The position numbers and the translations under genes are program-made. A model generated the notes under the pieces. It searched no databases. It was given only the letters and a program-made list of their open reading frames with translations, and was not told the DNA's origin. This document shows, piece by piece, positions 22,805-31,239 of a stretch of DNA of 64,000 nt. The DNA lies in assembly GCA_902779675.1 (NCBI GenBank), contig CACZCK010000003.1:124001-188000 (forward strand). Reading direction: 5' to 3'. Numbering within the stretch: position 1 is the first letter of the stretch; each line of letters begins with the position of its first letter. This stretch comes from an uncultured Coriobacteriaceae bacterium (lineage in GTDB: Bacteria; Actinomycetota; Coriobacteriia; Coriobacteriales; Atopobiaceae).

Positions 22805-24278
22805 TGCTCTCGATGACCTTCTTGTACCAGTGATAGCTGTCCTTGAGGGAGCGCTTCATGGTGCCTTGGCCGTAGTTGTCGGCGTCGACGTAGATCTGGC
22901 CGTAGCGCTTGGCCATCTCGCCCTCGCCGTTGGAGACCATGTCCACGCAGCCCCAGTACAGGTAGCCCATCAGGGGGATGCCGTCGAGCTCAACCGCGTC
23001 CTTCATGCTCTTGATGTTGGCACGCATGTAGTCGATGCGGTAGTCGTCATGCACGGTGCCGTCGACGAACTCGTCGTTCCAGCCGATACCGCTCTCGACG
23101 CACCACAGGTCGCAGTGATAGCGGTTGTATAGCTCGTTGAGCGTGATTCGCTGCGTCTGCGGATCCGTCGCCCAACCCCAGGCGTTAGTCTTAAGGTACG
23201 GGTTGGCAACCATGCCGATGCCGCCGCCATTGCCCTCGCCAGCCTCGAGACTGTCGTCGTGCGTCGTAATGACGTTACTGCCATACAACGAGAAGCTCAG
23301 GAAGTCACAGATACCTTCCTCGAGGGTCTCAAGGTCGCCCGGAAGGATCGGCAGCGTGATGCCCTCGCGGTCGTACTCCGCAAGCTTGTATGCCGGGTAG
23401 AAGCCGAGCATCTGGACGTCGGAATAGAAGTACTTCGAGTCGTTGGCCTTCAGCGCCGCAAGCTGGTCGTTGGGGTCGCAGGTGTAGGCGTACACGGGAC
23501 CCGCGGCAAGCATCATGCCGATGCTCAGCTGGGGCCAGTAATTGTGAGCGGCGATGACCGTCTTCGCCGATGCCAGGAACTGGTGGAACGTTGCGTTGGC
23601 GATGTTCTGCGGGTCGGCATGAATCAGGCCAGCGGTCACGAACGGAGCGAACTCGATGCAGTTGATCTCGTTGAAGGTCAGGTAGTACGTGACCAGCCCG
23701 TCAAAGGCATCGAAGCAGGTGGTCGCATACTTGACGAACTGGTCGACAAGATAGCGGCTGTCCCAGCCGTTGAAGCGGTTGGCAAGCGAAAGCGGATTCT
23801 CGTAGTGGTCGAGCGTGACGAGAGGCTCGATGCCGTAGTCCCTGCACGTCTTGAAGACGTCACGGTAGTAGTCGATGCCCGCCTGGTTGGGCTTGGCGTC
23901 GTCGCCATTGGGGAAGATGCGGCTCCACTTGAGGGAGAAACGCAGGCAGTTGAAGCCCTCCTCGGCGCACAGACGGATATCCTCCTTGTAGTGATGGTAG
24001 AAGTCGGAGGCAATGTGGCTGGGATAGTAAATGTCAGGGTCATCGACGAGGCAGGCTTGGGCGCCCTCAGGGAGATGACGGAGTGAGCTGTGGAAGCAGA
24101 GCGGTGCCTTGCCCCAGCTGCCGTCGGGCATGCGGTAGGTAACCTGACGCGGGACCTTGTGCGCGCCATTGGTCATGACGTCGGCCGTGGAGAGGCCAGC
24201 CCCGCCCTCAAACACGCCGCCTTCGTACTGGTTGGAGGCCGTCGCACCGCCCCAGAAGAAGTCCTTGCTAAAGCCCAT
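22785..24278 (-). CDS. bglA: 6-phospho-beta-glucosidase (GH1)
   Basis: Retaining glycosidase of family 1, 497 residues, hydrolysing phosphorylated beta-glucosides (cellobiose, salicin or arbutin type) imported by PTS. It opens FSKDFFWGGATASNQYEGG, has the acid/base in TFNEIN and the nucleophile in CVESGIGWND. The C-terminal KRSLKDSYHWYKKVIESNGE is characteristic of the phospho-specific branch. It is cytoplasmic and monocistronic. A palindromic operator candidate lies 29 bp upstream. No PTS gene is in the window, so the substrate is inferred from sequence type. Confidence 0.92.
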   Translation of the reverse strand: MGFSKDFFWGGATASNQYEGGVFEGGAGLSTADVMTNGAHKVPRQVTYRMPDGSWGKAPLCFHSSLRHLPEGAQACLVDDPDIYYPSHIASDFYHHYKEDIRLCAEEGFNCLRFSLKWSRIFPNGDDAKPNQAGIDYYRDVFKTCRDYGIEPLVTLDHYENPLSLANRFNGWDSRYLVDQFVKYATTCFDAFDGLVTYYLTFNEINCIEFAPFVTAGLIHADPQNIANATFHQFLASAKTVIAAHNYWPQLSIGMMLAAGPVYAYTCDPNDQLAALKANDSKYFYSDVQMLGFYPAYKLAEYDREGITLPILPGDLETLEEGICDFLSFSLYGSNVITTHDDSLEAGEGNGGGIGMVANPYLKTNAWGWATDPQTQRITLNELYNRYHCDLWCVESGIGWNDEFVDGTVHDDYRIDYMRANIKSMKDAVELDGIPLMGYLYWGCVDMVSNGEGEMAKRYGQIYVDADNYGQGTMKRSLKDSYHWYKKVIESNGEDLD

Positions 24279-24306
24279 GCGATCCCTTCCCTTCCGTTAC
24301 GCATGC

Positions 24307-24324
24307 TTGCACGTATGCATGCAA
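24307..24324. promoter_or_regulatory. Possible operator of the GH1 gene
   Basis: TTGCACGTATGCATGCAA is an 18-bp imperfect palindrome (TTGCA ends exact, four central mismatches) 29 bp upstream of the GH1 ATG. It is overlapped by a second GCATGC dyad. The position suits a sugar-responsive repressor site; the regulator is unknown. Confidence 0.4.
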
Positions 24325-24348
24325 TCATTCTAGCAGCGTACGAAAAGG

Positions 24349-24393
24349 CGTTGCTCTAGGCGGCGGCTGACGTTCGCAGCCGTGCGAGCAACG
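24349..24393 (-). terminator. Terminator of the RyR-domain gene
   Basis: Two nested stems (24349-24356 with 24386-24393; 24364-24369 with 24377-24382) are followed on the minus strand by CCTTTTCG. It lies about 40 nt past the stop at 24433. Confidence 0.6.
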
Positions 24394-24432
24394 GCTCGCT
24401 ATCGGGTGTGTGGGCCACGGATAGTGCGGCCG

Positions 24433-26670
24433 TCAGTCCTCGAAGTCTCGCACGATGTCTGCCACGTGCCGCACGATCTTCTCGTCGGCGAGCTTGTAGT
24501 CGCGGTCGCGGTCGCGCATGGTCTGTGGATAGACGAAATCGCTCACCTCGTCGAGCCCGTCAAAGGGTACGAGGCAGACGTGCTGCTTTGCCAGGCGGTT
24601 CTGGTTCTCGCGCGTATAGGGCAAAAAGGCCTCGAACGTCTCCTGATCCGCGCACTCGTAGCCTTCGGTACGCATGTAGGCGTCCCATCGGTCGTGCTCG
24701 ATGCGGCTCATCCACTCCATGCCCACGATGCTTGACTCCTCGCCATCGGCGGCCAGCTGAATGTCATGCTCGTAGCGCGCGACAAGCTCGCTGAGGCTTG
24801 TGGGGGCGCCGTTGCTCTGGTCAAAGAAGTCCTCTTGCCAGGTAAGCGCCGGGACAGGTATGTCTTCGCCAAGGCGCTTAGAGCGGCGCACGAAGGCATA
24901 CAAGTCATACTTGAGATGGATTGCCGAGGCACGCGACGACCGGCGGTTGTACTCCAGTCGCTCGTATTCTGCGTCGGCAGAGGCCCGCAGGCCACGCAGG
25001 TCGTCTTGGCTCATGCCGCCGTCGTAGCAGCCCCAGTAAGCGCGGTTCACGTTGCGACCTAGGCGGTCGAGCTCGAAGCGGAACATGTTCTGGAAGGAGT
25101 AGATGCGCTCGTAGGAGCCCACCGTGACAATGTCGTAGCCAATGCCGTTGCCCGTGCGCATCGCCTCGACGGAGGCAGCCAGCGCCTCGTCAGATACGAC
25201 GGCAGCCACCAAGGGACGGTCGGATCGCAGGTACCCCACGCCTGGCGCATGGCTCCCCTGTTCCAGGATCTCGCGGGTCCTGCGCGCCACGCGCACGTTT
25301 GCCAGATCGTTGCCCAGCGAGATGATCACGTACGTGATGTCGTCGCGGTGCTTCTTGATGTGGTCGACGTACGATCCCGAGAGCGCGTCAATCCCGAGGA
25401 TGTTGATATCGTACTCGGCCCCCGGTGCGTCTCCGGACAGGCTCAGTATCTCGGGTGCGTCGTAGGCCAAGTGCTCGCGGAACGACGCGTCGTTTAGGTC
25501 AATCACGTCGTAGGTAAAGTGAATGTCGCCAAGCTGGCTGCACCAGAGCGCCGCCTTGAGGAACTCGTAGCCAATGGTTCCGCCGCCAACGATGACTACC
25601 CTTCTGCGATCCAGATGGTAAAGGCTCTCGTTCTGCCGCTCGTCCTCGTCTTCCGTTGGCCTGGTGGTCAGGAAGATGGGCATGCGCCACAGCAGCGTCT
25701 CGATGGTGTTACGTACCCAGTCGGCGCGCCGCACCGATACGACGGGCTTGCGGCTGCCGGACCACGGCACGATGGCATCGGCCGTCGCGGCATCAACAAA
25801 GCTCTCTGCAACGGGCGTCGAAGAGAGCAGATACGCCTCTGGCCTGCGAACCTGCGAGTCCTGATGGCGCTCGGCATGCTGCACGTAGTCGCGCACGAAA
25901 CGCGTTCCTTCCTGCAGGTTCTCGACCTCGTCGTCATCAGCGAAGATGTATGTGTGACGAGCGGAGCTGTCGCCCAAGAACCGCGCCACGGCATACGTCG
26001 GCTGATCGAGGCATACCATGCCATGCGTGATGGCATCGTTGTACAGGGGATCCCCCTCCTGTTCCGCTGTTCGCGCAAAGCCTATCAGGCAGTTTTCCGT
26101 CTCCAGCGGGCCAGACGTTTCCTTGTAGTAGCTCACGATGTTCTGCGCCATGCGCATGGATCTGTCGTTGAGGCGCGAGAAGATGTAGGTGTCGTTGCCC
26201 CTTGCCCTGAACCGCAGGACCGGGGCGCCAAAGAACTTGGTGAAGAGGATGAAGATGCCCATCAGGGTGTCGACGGGGGCGGCCAGATGCGTGAGGGAGT
26301 TGGTAAAGAGGTACAGCTTGTCGAGACCCGGGGCGAAGTAGTGGTGTACCGCCTGCTCCACCAGCGTCGCCTCATCCGAGGCACTGAAGCACTTTATCGT
26401 TCGGACCACCGAGTCGACGAAGGCGATGCCCATGCCCTCCTCGACAAGCATGCCGACCTGCTGAGAATAGAAGAGGAAATAGGTGCCTATGGCGAGCACG
26501 ATAGTGGTGAAGGACCATGTGGAGAGCGGTATGTTGGCTACCCAGCGCCCCACCCTCCTGCTGGTGCGCACGCCCACAGCGCAGGCAATGGCGACGGCCG
26601 CCATGAGCCACCCAAAGTAGACGACGAACGCCATGGCTGGCGTGTATGGCATATGGGGATTCGGGGCCAT
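24433..26670 (-). CDS. Membrane protein with Rossmann (TrkA-N-like) domains and C-terminal RyR domain
   Basis: 745 residues in four parts. The N-terminus has two clear membrane helices (about 12-34, 52-68) and a third hydrophobic stretch (about 132-152). A first Rossmann-like cytoplasmic region (about 158-330) begins NDTYIFSRLNDRSM. A second, with a classic nucleotide loop VVIVGGGTIGYEFLKAA (GGGTIG at 362-367), runs to about 500. A C-terminal RyR-type repeat (about 650-735) has IEHDRW and the closing RDRDYK. Known bacterial RyR domains occur in nucleotide-signalling and stress/conflict proteins, often fused to ion-channel or TrkA modules. A ligand-gated channel or sensor is inferred. Monocistronic. 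Confidence 0.7.
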   Translation of the reverse strand: MAPNPHMPYTPAMAFVVYFGWLMAAVAIACAVGVRTSRRVGRWVANIPLSTWSFTTIVLAIGTYFLFYSQQVGMLVEEGMGIAFVDSVVRTIKCFSASDEATLVEQAVHHYFAPGLDKLYLFTNSLTHLAAPVDTLMGIFILFTKFFGAPVLRFRARGNDTYIFSRLNDRSMRMAQNIVSYYKETSGPLETENCLIGFARTAEQEGDPLYNDAITHGMVCLDQPTYAVARFLGDSSARHTYIFADDDEVENLQEGTRFVRDYVQHAERHQDSQVRRPEAYLLSSTPVAESFVDAATADAIVPWSGSRKPVVSVRRADWVRNTIETLLWRMPIFLTTRPTEDEDERQNESLYHLDRRRVVIVGGGTIGYEFLKAALWCSQLGDIHFTYDVIDLNDASFREHLAYDAPEILSLSGDAPGAEYDINILGIDALSGSYVDHIKKHRDDITYVIISLGNDLANVRVARRTREILEQGSHAPGVGYLRSDRPLVAAVVSDEALAASVEAMRTGNGIGYDIVTVGSYERIYSFQNMFRFELDRLGRNVNRAYWGCYDGGMSQDDLRGLRASADAEYERLEYNRRSSRASAIHLKYDLYAFVRRSKRLGEDIPVPALTWQEDFFDQSNGAPTSLSELVARYEHDIQLAADGEESSIVGMEWMSRIEHDRWDAYMRTEGYECADQETFEAFLPYTRENQNRLAKQHVCLVPFDGLDEVSDFVYPQTMRDRDRDYKLADEKIVRHVADIVRDFED

Positions 26671-26779
26671 GGGGCCTCCTCTTTGCCGAGTTTAGACAAA
26701 CGCGCTGACACCACCGTCAGACCTCACATTATCGCAGGTCTCTGTTGCCCTTGCGCGTGTGCGCGGCGAGCGGCGTCAC

Positions 26780-27340
26780 TCAGCGGCGGTCCCTTGGCCC
26801 CGCAATCAGCGAGCCAATTGCCAGGAAGGGCAGACAGAGCGCAACGGCCGTACCAAAGCCACCCATATCGATCATTACGTCGCGCACCATGCCCGCTCGA
26901 CCAGGCACAAAGCGCTGGATGGTCTCGTCTATGCCGGGCACGGTCGCCCATATCGCACAGAGCGTGAGGGCCATGGACATGAGGCTCCTAAGCGTGCGCC
27001 GAACGGCATAAAGCACCAGAAGGCCCAGCACGAAGTACTCGCTGAAATGCGCCCCCTTGCGTATGAGGAAGTGAAGCCTGTCGGTGTCGGAAAGAACCTC
27101 GAGGATGCTGGGATGAGCTGCCAAAAAGTGGCTCACCGCAGGGATGTCGGTCGTATACAGCCAGGCAGCCGCCCTCCTGACCAGCCCCATGAACCACGCG
27201 CTCTCGGAGCTGGAGTCGACACCTGACAGCAGCGAGTGGCCCCAGATCACGCAGATCCAGAGCGCCACCAGCAGCCATGGCACGATGACCGATCTGTGCC
27301 TAGCCACGAATGCCTCCTTGCGGTCGAACTCCCCTATCAT
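26780..27340 (-). CDS. VanZ-like membrane protein
   Basis: 186 residues with four to five hydrophobic helices and the VanZ signature: RKGAHFSEYFVLGLL and DETIQRFVPGRAGMVRD followed by a glycine-rich helix. The family includes the teicoplanin-resistance protein VanZ but is widespread in Gram-positives without glycopeptide resistance, and its biochemical role is unclear. AAGGAGG lies upstream, a little far from the assigned ATG at 27340; a GTG/ATG slightly inside is possible. It is divergent from the MGMT-like gene (37 bp apart). Confidence 0.83.
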   Translation of the reverse strand: MIGEFDRKEAFVARHRSVIVPWLLVALWICVIWGHSLLSGVDSSSESAWFMGLVRRAAAWLYTTDIPAVSHFLAAHPSILEVLSDTDRLHFLIRKGAHFSEYFVLGLLVLYAVRRTLRSLMSMALTLCAIWATVPGIDETIQRFVPGRAGMVRDVMIDMGGFGTAVALCLPFLAIGSLIAGPRDRR

Positions 27341-27377
27341 GTCTTTTGCAGGTGTCTATGGTACCCAAGGAGCGCGC

Positions 27378-27689
27378 ATGGATTCGTTCTTTGACAGAAC
27401 CTACGATTTGGTCCGGCAGATCCCCTGCGGGCGCGTTGCCAGCTATGGACAGGTCGCTCGAATGCTGGGCGAGCCACGCAAGGCGCGCTTCGTGGGCTTT
27501 GCCATGCATTCGAGCCCTGGGATGTCGGGCGGCGTGCCCTGCCACCGCGTGGTGTTCAAGGACGGCCGGCTGGCCCCTGGCTTTGCCTTCGGCGGCCCTG
27601 GCGTGCAGCGGCAGATGCTTGAGGCCGAGGGCGTGGGGTTTCTGGCCGACGGTCGCGTGGACATGGCATCCTTCGAGTGGGAGGCGTAA
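27378..27689 (+). CDS. MGMT-family DNA-alkylation protein (short, active-site Cys present)
   Basis: 103-residue protein consisting only of the DNA-binding/active-site domain of O6-alkylguanine-DNA alkyltransferase. The HTH around GRVASYGQVARMLG, the acceptor motif PCHRV with Cys55, and GFAFGGPGVQRQMLEAEGV are visible. Alkyltransferase-like (Atl) proteins of this length usually have Trp in place of the Cys; here Cys is kept, so either repair by alkyl transfer or flagging of lesions for excision repair is possible. AAGGAGCGCGC precedes the ATG at 27378. Confidence 0.88.
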   Translation: MDSFFDRTYDLVRQIPCGRVASYGQVARMLGEPRKARFVGFAMHSSPGMSGGVPCHRVVFKDGRLAPGFAFGGPGVQRQMLEAEGVGFLADGRVDMASFEWEA

Positions 27690-27721
27690 GGACTGCAGCC
27701 ATTGCGCCGCTCGGCAGAATG

Positions 27722-27901
27722 AGGGCCCTGCGCCGGGAGGGTGCCTGCCGGAGCTTTAGCGAAGCAGCTCTGGCCAGGCGGCTGGCGTAAGCGAGGACTG
27801 TCTGAGCGCCCGCAGGGCGCGAGTTCCGCAGCTGCCAGTCGTCTGGCCAGAGCGCATTTGCGTAGCGTGCTCGGGCAGGCACCCTCCCGGTGTAGGGCCC
27901 T
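27722..27901. repeat. 180-bp imperfect palindrome between convergent genes
   Basis: The two halves are near-complementary over their whole length and would fold into one long hairpin. Paired blocks include GGGCCC ends (27723-27728 with 27895-27900), CCGGGAGGGTGCCTGCC with its complement, GCTCTGGCCAG (27767-27777 with 27843-27853) and the tip GCGCCC-GCA-GGGCGC (27806-27820). It fills the gap between the MGMT-like and DUF1667 genes and encodes no supported protein. It could be a mobile hairpin element, a bidirectional terminator or a structured RNA. Confidence 0.8.
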
Positions 27902-27919
27902 TGTCTACCGTCCCTATTC

Positions 27920-28285
27920 CTACGCGCGCTTGGTCGCGATTACGTCGACGCCCGTACCTGCCACATTGGCCAGGACGACGTCTCCGATCTCGACAGGAGC
28001 CTGCGCGCGCACGCCGCTGAGCTCGCGCACCACGTCGAAGATCTTGCCCTTGGGGATGTCAAGGGCGGTCTTGACCGAGACCATACGCTCGGTGGCGCTG
28101 CCGTCCACGGGGACGGTCGTGGTCACGATGCGCGTGGGATTGGTGACCTCCTTGCGGCCATAGGCGTCACCGCGCGGACAGGTGTTGCCCGAAACGGAAG
28201 TGACGACTCCGTCCTCGAGCGTCACGGTAAGGGGGCAGCCCATGGGGCAGTTGATGCATATCAGCTCGCGAGTCTCCTGTGCCAT
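27920..28285 (-). CDS. DUF1667 protein of the glycerol-3-phosphate dehydrogenase operon
   Basis: 121 residues. It opens ELICINCPMGCPLTV with two cysteines and has a further Cys in GNTCPRGDAYG, a small metal-binding pattern like the N-terminus of molybdopterin oxidoreductases. The rest (VSVKTALDIPKGKIFDVVR) is the DUF1667 core. It is the last of three overlapping or adjacent genes, the other two encoding flavoprotein dehydrogenases. The arrangement parallels GlpABC, with this protein possibly serving as electron-transfer or assembly partner. Confidence 0.85.
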   Translation of the reverse strand: MAQETRELICINCPMGCPLTVTLEDGVVTSVSGNTCPRGDAYGRKEVTNPTRIVTTTVPVDGSATERMVSVKTALDIPKGKIFDVVRELSGVRAQAPVEIGDVVLANVAGTGVDVIATKRA

Positions 28286-28287
28286 GG

Positions 28288-29568
28288 CTATGCCTCCTCA
28301 AGCTTGACGGTGATCTGCGAAAGGCCCTCGCGAGCCAGCAGGTCTGCGCGCTTCAGCACCACCTGCTCCATCTCGCCCGGAGCCATCACGCGCTTTTTGC
28401 GATGCTGTATGCGCTCGTCATCGAGGTACACCGACACATAGCGGTCGCGGAACTCGTTGGCAACGCGGAAGCGCACCGTCAGCGTGTCGTCCATGCGCTG
28501 CGGGTCGATGAAGGAGGGAACCGTGTAGCGCACGCCATCGGTCGCGGCTACGGGGATGCCACGCGAAGCCGAGGCCTCCTCTGCGTCAGCCATGACGTAG
28601 CGAGCGGCCTGTGTGCCGGCTGCGGCTGCCTCCTGGCTCACAAAGTCAACGAGGTCGTGCACGTGCAGCACGTTGCCGCAGGCAAAGATGCCCGCCACAC
28701 TCGTCTGCAGGCTCTGGTCGACCACCGGACCGCGCGTGACCGGCGACAGCTCGACGCCCGCCTCGCGCGAGAGCTCGTTCTCGGGGAGAAGGCCCACGGA
28801 AAGCATCAGGGTGTCGCAGGGATAGCGTACCTCGGTGCCCGGAATGGGCTTCAGGCGTTCGTCGACCTGCGCAATGGTCACGGCCTCCACGCGATCGCGG
28901 CCCTCAACGTCGACAACGGTGTGCGAGAGCAGCAGCGGGATGCCAAAGTCGTCGAGGCACTGAACGATGTTGCGCTTGAGGCCACCCGAATAGGGCATGA
29001 TTTCGGCGACGCAGGCAACGTGGGCGCCTTCGAGCGTCATGCGACGCGCCATGATGAGTCCGATGTCGCCCGAACCCAGAATGACGACCTCACGCCCTGG
29101 CAGCTGGCCCTCGATGTTGACCAGGCGCTGTGCGGTGCCAGCAGAATAGACGCCTGCAGGGCGGTAGCCTGGTGTGGCCAGGGCGCCACGCGGCCTCTCG
29201 CGGCATCCCATGGCGAGCACCACGGCGCCAGCCTGGATGCGGTCGATGCCGTTGGCGGCGCTGACAGTAGTCACCACGCGCTCCGACGATATGTCGAGCA
29301 CCATCGTACCCAGACGACGCTCGATACCCAGCTCGTCGGCTCGGTCGATGAACCTCTGGGCGTATTCGGGTCCCGTCAGCTCCTCCTTGAAGGTATGGAG
29401 CCCGAAGCCGTTGTGAATGCACTGGTTGAGGATGCCCCCGAGCTGCGTGTCACGCTCGAGAATGAGCACGTCGTGCTCACCCGCCTCATAGGCAGCGATG
29501 GCTGCGGCAAGTCCGGCCGGACCGCCACCGACCACCACGATGGCGCGACGTTCGATGGCTGCGCTCAT
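28288..29568 (-). CDS. FAD/NAD(P)-dependent oxidoreductase (GlpB-like partner)
   Basis: 426 residues with an N-terminal FAD fold (IVVVGGGPAGLAAAIAAYEA), an internal NAD(P) fold (EVVILGSGDIGLIMARRM) and the late FAD motif AGIFACGNVLHVHDLVD. It resembles NADH-dependent pyridine-nucleotide-disulfide-type oxidoreductases without the redox CxxC. It is translationally coupled (ATGA) to the upstream glycerol-3-phosphate dehydrogenase-like gene and 2 bp from the DUF1667 gene. The three likely form a complex that oxidises glycerol-3-phosphate and passes electrons onward. Confidence 0.88.
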   Translation of the reverse strand: MSAAIERRAIVVVGGGPAGLAAAIAAYEAGEHDVLILERDTQLGGILNQCIHNGFGLHTFKEELTGPEYAQRFIDRADELGIERRLGTMVLDISSERVVTTVSAANGIDRIQAGAVVLAMGCRERPRGALATPGYRPAGVYSAGTAQRLVNIEGQLPGREVVILGSGDIGLIMARRMTLEGAHVACVAEIMPYSGGLKRNIVQCLDDFGIPLLLSHTVVDVEGRDRVEAVTIAQVDERLKPIPGTEVRYPCDTLMLSVGLLPENELSREAGVELSPVTRGPVVDQSLQTSVAGIFACGNVLHVHDLVDFVSQEAAAAGTQAARYVMADAEEASASRGIPVAATDGVRYTVPSFIDPQRMDDTLTVRFRVANEFRDRYVSVYLDDERIQHRKKRVMAPGEMEQVVLKRADLLAREGLSQITVKLEEA

Positions 29569-31094
29569 CGGGCGTCACCTCCCTCCAAAGCACCCGCCGG
29601 TTGGGGCAGGCGATCCTTGTTGCGTCCGACAACCAGCTCGGAGCCGGGGCCGCGCTTGGTCACCTCGCTTGCATCGACACCCAGCTCGCGTTCGAGAATC
29701 TCCATGATCTTGGGCGTGCAGAAGCCACCCTGGCATCGGCCCATGGTGGCACCAGTGCGGCGCTTGATGGCATCGAGCGAGGTCGCGGCGGGGTTGCGAT
29801 GGATGACGTCCACGATCTGGGCCTCGCTCACGCGGCAGCAGCGGCAGATGATGTTGCCGAACTTGGAGTCTTGCCTGCAGAGCTCGTCCCAGTCGTCAAA
29901 GCTCGTGATGGCAAGGTTGACCACCCCGGGACGCGTCGGGTCGAATGAGCCTTCGGGCTTGTGAGCCAGCCCCAGGCGCGTGGCGACCATGCTCGATACC
30001 ATCACACCGATGGCCGGAGCACTGGTGAGGCCCGGGCTCTCGATGGCAGCGCAGTCAAACAGGCCGCGGGTGCCCGCCACCTCGCCAATTACAAAGTCAT
30101 GCTTTTCTTGGTGCGCGCGCAGGCCCGCAAAGGTCGTGATGACCTCGCGCAGGGGCACGTCCTTGACCGTGAGGGAACACTTGGAAGCGACCTCGGCCAG
30201 ACCGGCGGGCGTGGTGTTGACGGCTTCCTTATCCTCGATGTCGGTGGCCGTCGGCCCAACGATGAGGTTGCCGTGGACCGTGGGTGACACCAGCACGCCC
30301 TTGCCCATGGCCGTTGGCAGCATGAAGACTGTGTGACGCACGTGGGCGCCCGCGGTGGTGTCGAGCAGGTAGTACTCGCCCTTGCGGGGCACGATCTGCA
30401 GCGGCTCGGCGGCTACGGTGGGAACGGCCTCGCTTGCAGGGGATCCGTCGGCCAGGGCGACGAACATGCCGTGCAGTTCATCGGCATACACGCCTGCTGC
30501 GTTGACCACGGCACGCGCCTCCACGACATCGTCGCCGGCATGGACTGCCCAGCCCGCGCTCGTGCGCTCCACGGCAGTCACCGCCGCGTTAAAGCGGAAG
30601 TCGACGCCGTTGGCAGCCGCGTTCTCGGCAAGTGCCACCGTCAGGCCAAACGGATCGACGATGCCGCCCGTGGGCGCCCAAAGCGCCGCCACCGCCTCGT
30701 CGGCGATGTTGGGCTCCATTGCCAGCAGCTCGTCGCGCTCGACGATACGCAGGTCGGGCACACCGTTTGCCTGTCCACGAGCCAGCAGCTCGTCGAGGCC
30801 CGGACGCGTTTCCTCGCTCACGCAGACCACGAGCGACCCCACGGGCAGCACCGCAAAGTTGAGCTCGCGTGCCCACTCATACATCAGGCGGTTGCCCTCC
30901 ACGTTGAGCTTTGCCATCAGCGACCCGGGCTGCGCGTCGAACCCGGCGTGCACGATGGCCGAATTCGCCTTCGAGGTTCCGCAGCACACATCCTCGGCGC
31001 GCTCGATAACGCAGACCGAGGCGTCATAGCGTGCGAGCTCGCGGGCAATGGCGCACCCCGACACACCCGCCCCCACAATCACGACGTCATACAT
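29565..31094 (-). CDS. glpA: FAD-dependent glycerol-3-phosphate dehydrogenase-type protein with BFD [2Fe-2S] domain
   Basis: 509 residues. A DAO-type FAD domain (DVVIVGAGVSGCAIARELARY at the N-terminus; GLRAHQEKHDFVIGE and GLFDCAAIESPGLTSAPAIG near 350-385) is followed by a BFD-like [2Fe-2S] domain with CRCCRVSE and RCQGGFC as probable cluster ligands. The architecture equals anaerobic GlpA-type enzymes, converting glycerol-3-phosphate to DHAP. It is first in its operon. The symbol is by resemblance; a related hydroxy-acid dehydrogenase is possible. Confidence 0.83.
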   Translation of the reverse strand: MYDVVIVGAGVSGCAIARELARYDASVCVIERAEDVCCGTSKANSAIVHAGFDAQPGSLMAKLNVEGNRLMYEWARELNFAVLPVGSLVVCVSEETRPGLDELLARGQANGVPDLRIVERDELLAMEPNIADEAVAALWAPTGGIVDPFGLTVALAENAAANGVDFRFNAAVTAVERTSAGWAVHAGDDVVEARAVVNAAGVYADELHGMFVALADGSPASEAVPTVAAEPLQIVPRKGEYYLLDTTAGAHVRHTVFMLPTAMGKGVLVSPTVHGNLIVGPTATDIEDKEAVNTTPAGLAEVASKCSLTVKDVPLREVITTFAGLRAHQEKHDFVIGEVAGTRGLFDCAAIESPGLTSAPAIGVMVSSMVATRLGLAHKPEGSFDPTRPGVVNLAITSFDDWDELCRQDSKFGNIICRCCRVSEAQIVDVIHRNPAATSLDAIKRRTGATMGRCQGGFCTPKIMEILERELGVDASEVTKRGPGSELVVGRNKDRLPQPAGALEGGDAR

Positions 31095-31239
31095 CTTGCC
31101 TACCTCTCCGTCATATGACGACCGAACGACCCTAACCTACGGTACCGCACGCGCGGTGCCGTTTGTGCGGCAGCTCGGGGAGCATCGAGTCGAACTGGGC
31201 AGACGCCGCAGGCTCGGCTCAGATGCTCCGAGCATCCCG

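Noticed and set aside
26780..27340. Glycopeptide resistance gene (vanZ).
   Set aside because: VanZ-like proteins are common in Gram-positives; no vanHAX genes or mobile element accompany this one.
28279..29964. A 561-codon plus-strand open frame, and similar long antisense frames at 25519-26967, 32000-33078, 42219-43850 and 47813-49336.
   Set aside because: All mirror well-supported minus-strand genes. Their translations are His/Arg/Gly-rich and lack recognisable domains.
31140..31161. Hairpin between the GlpA-like and ABC-F genes as a terminator.
   Set aside because: A 9-bp stem with one wobble but no T tract on either strand; too weak to annotate.
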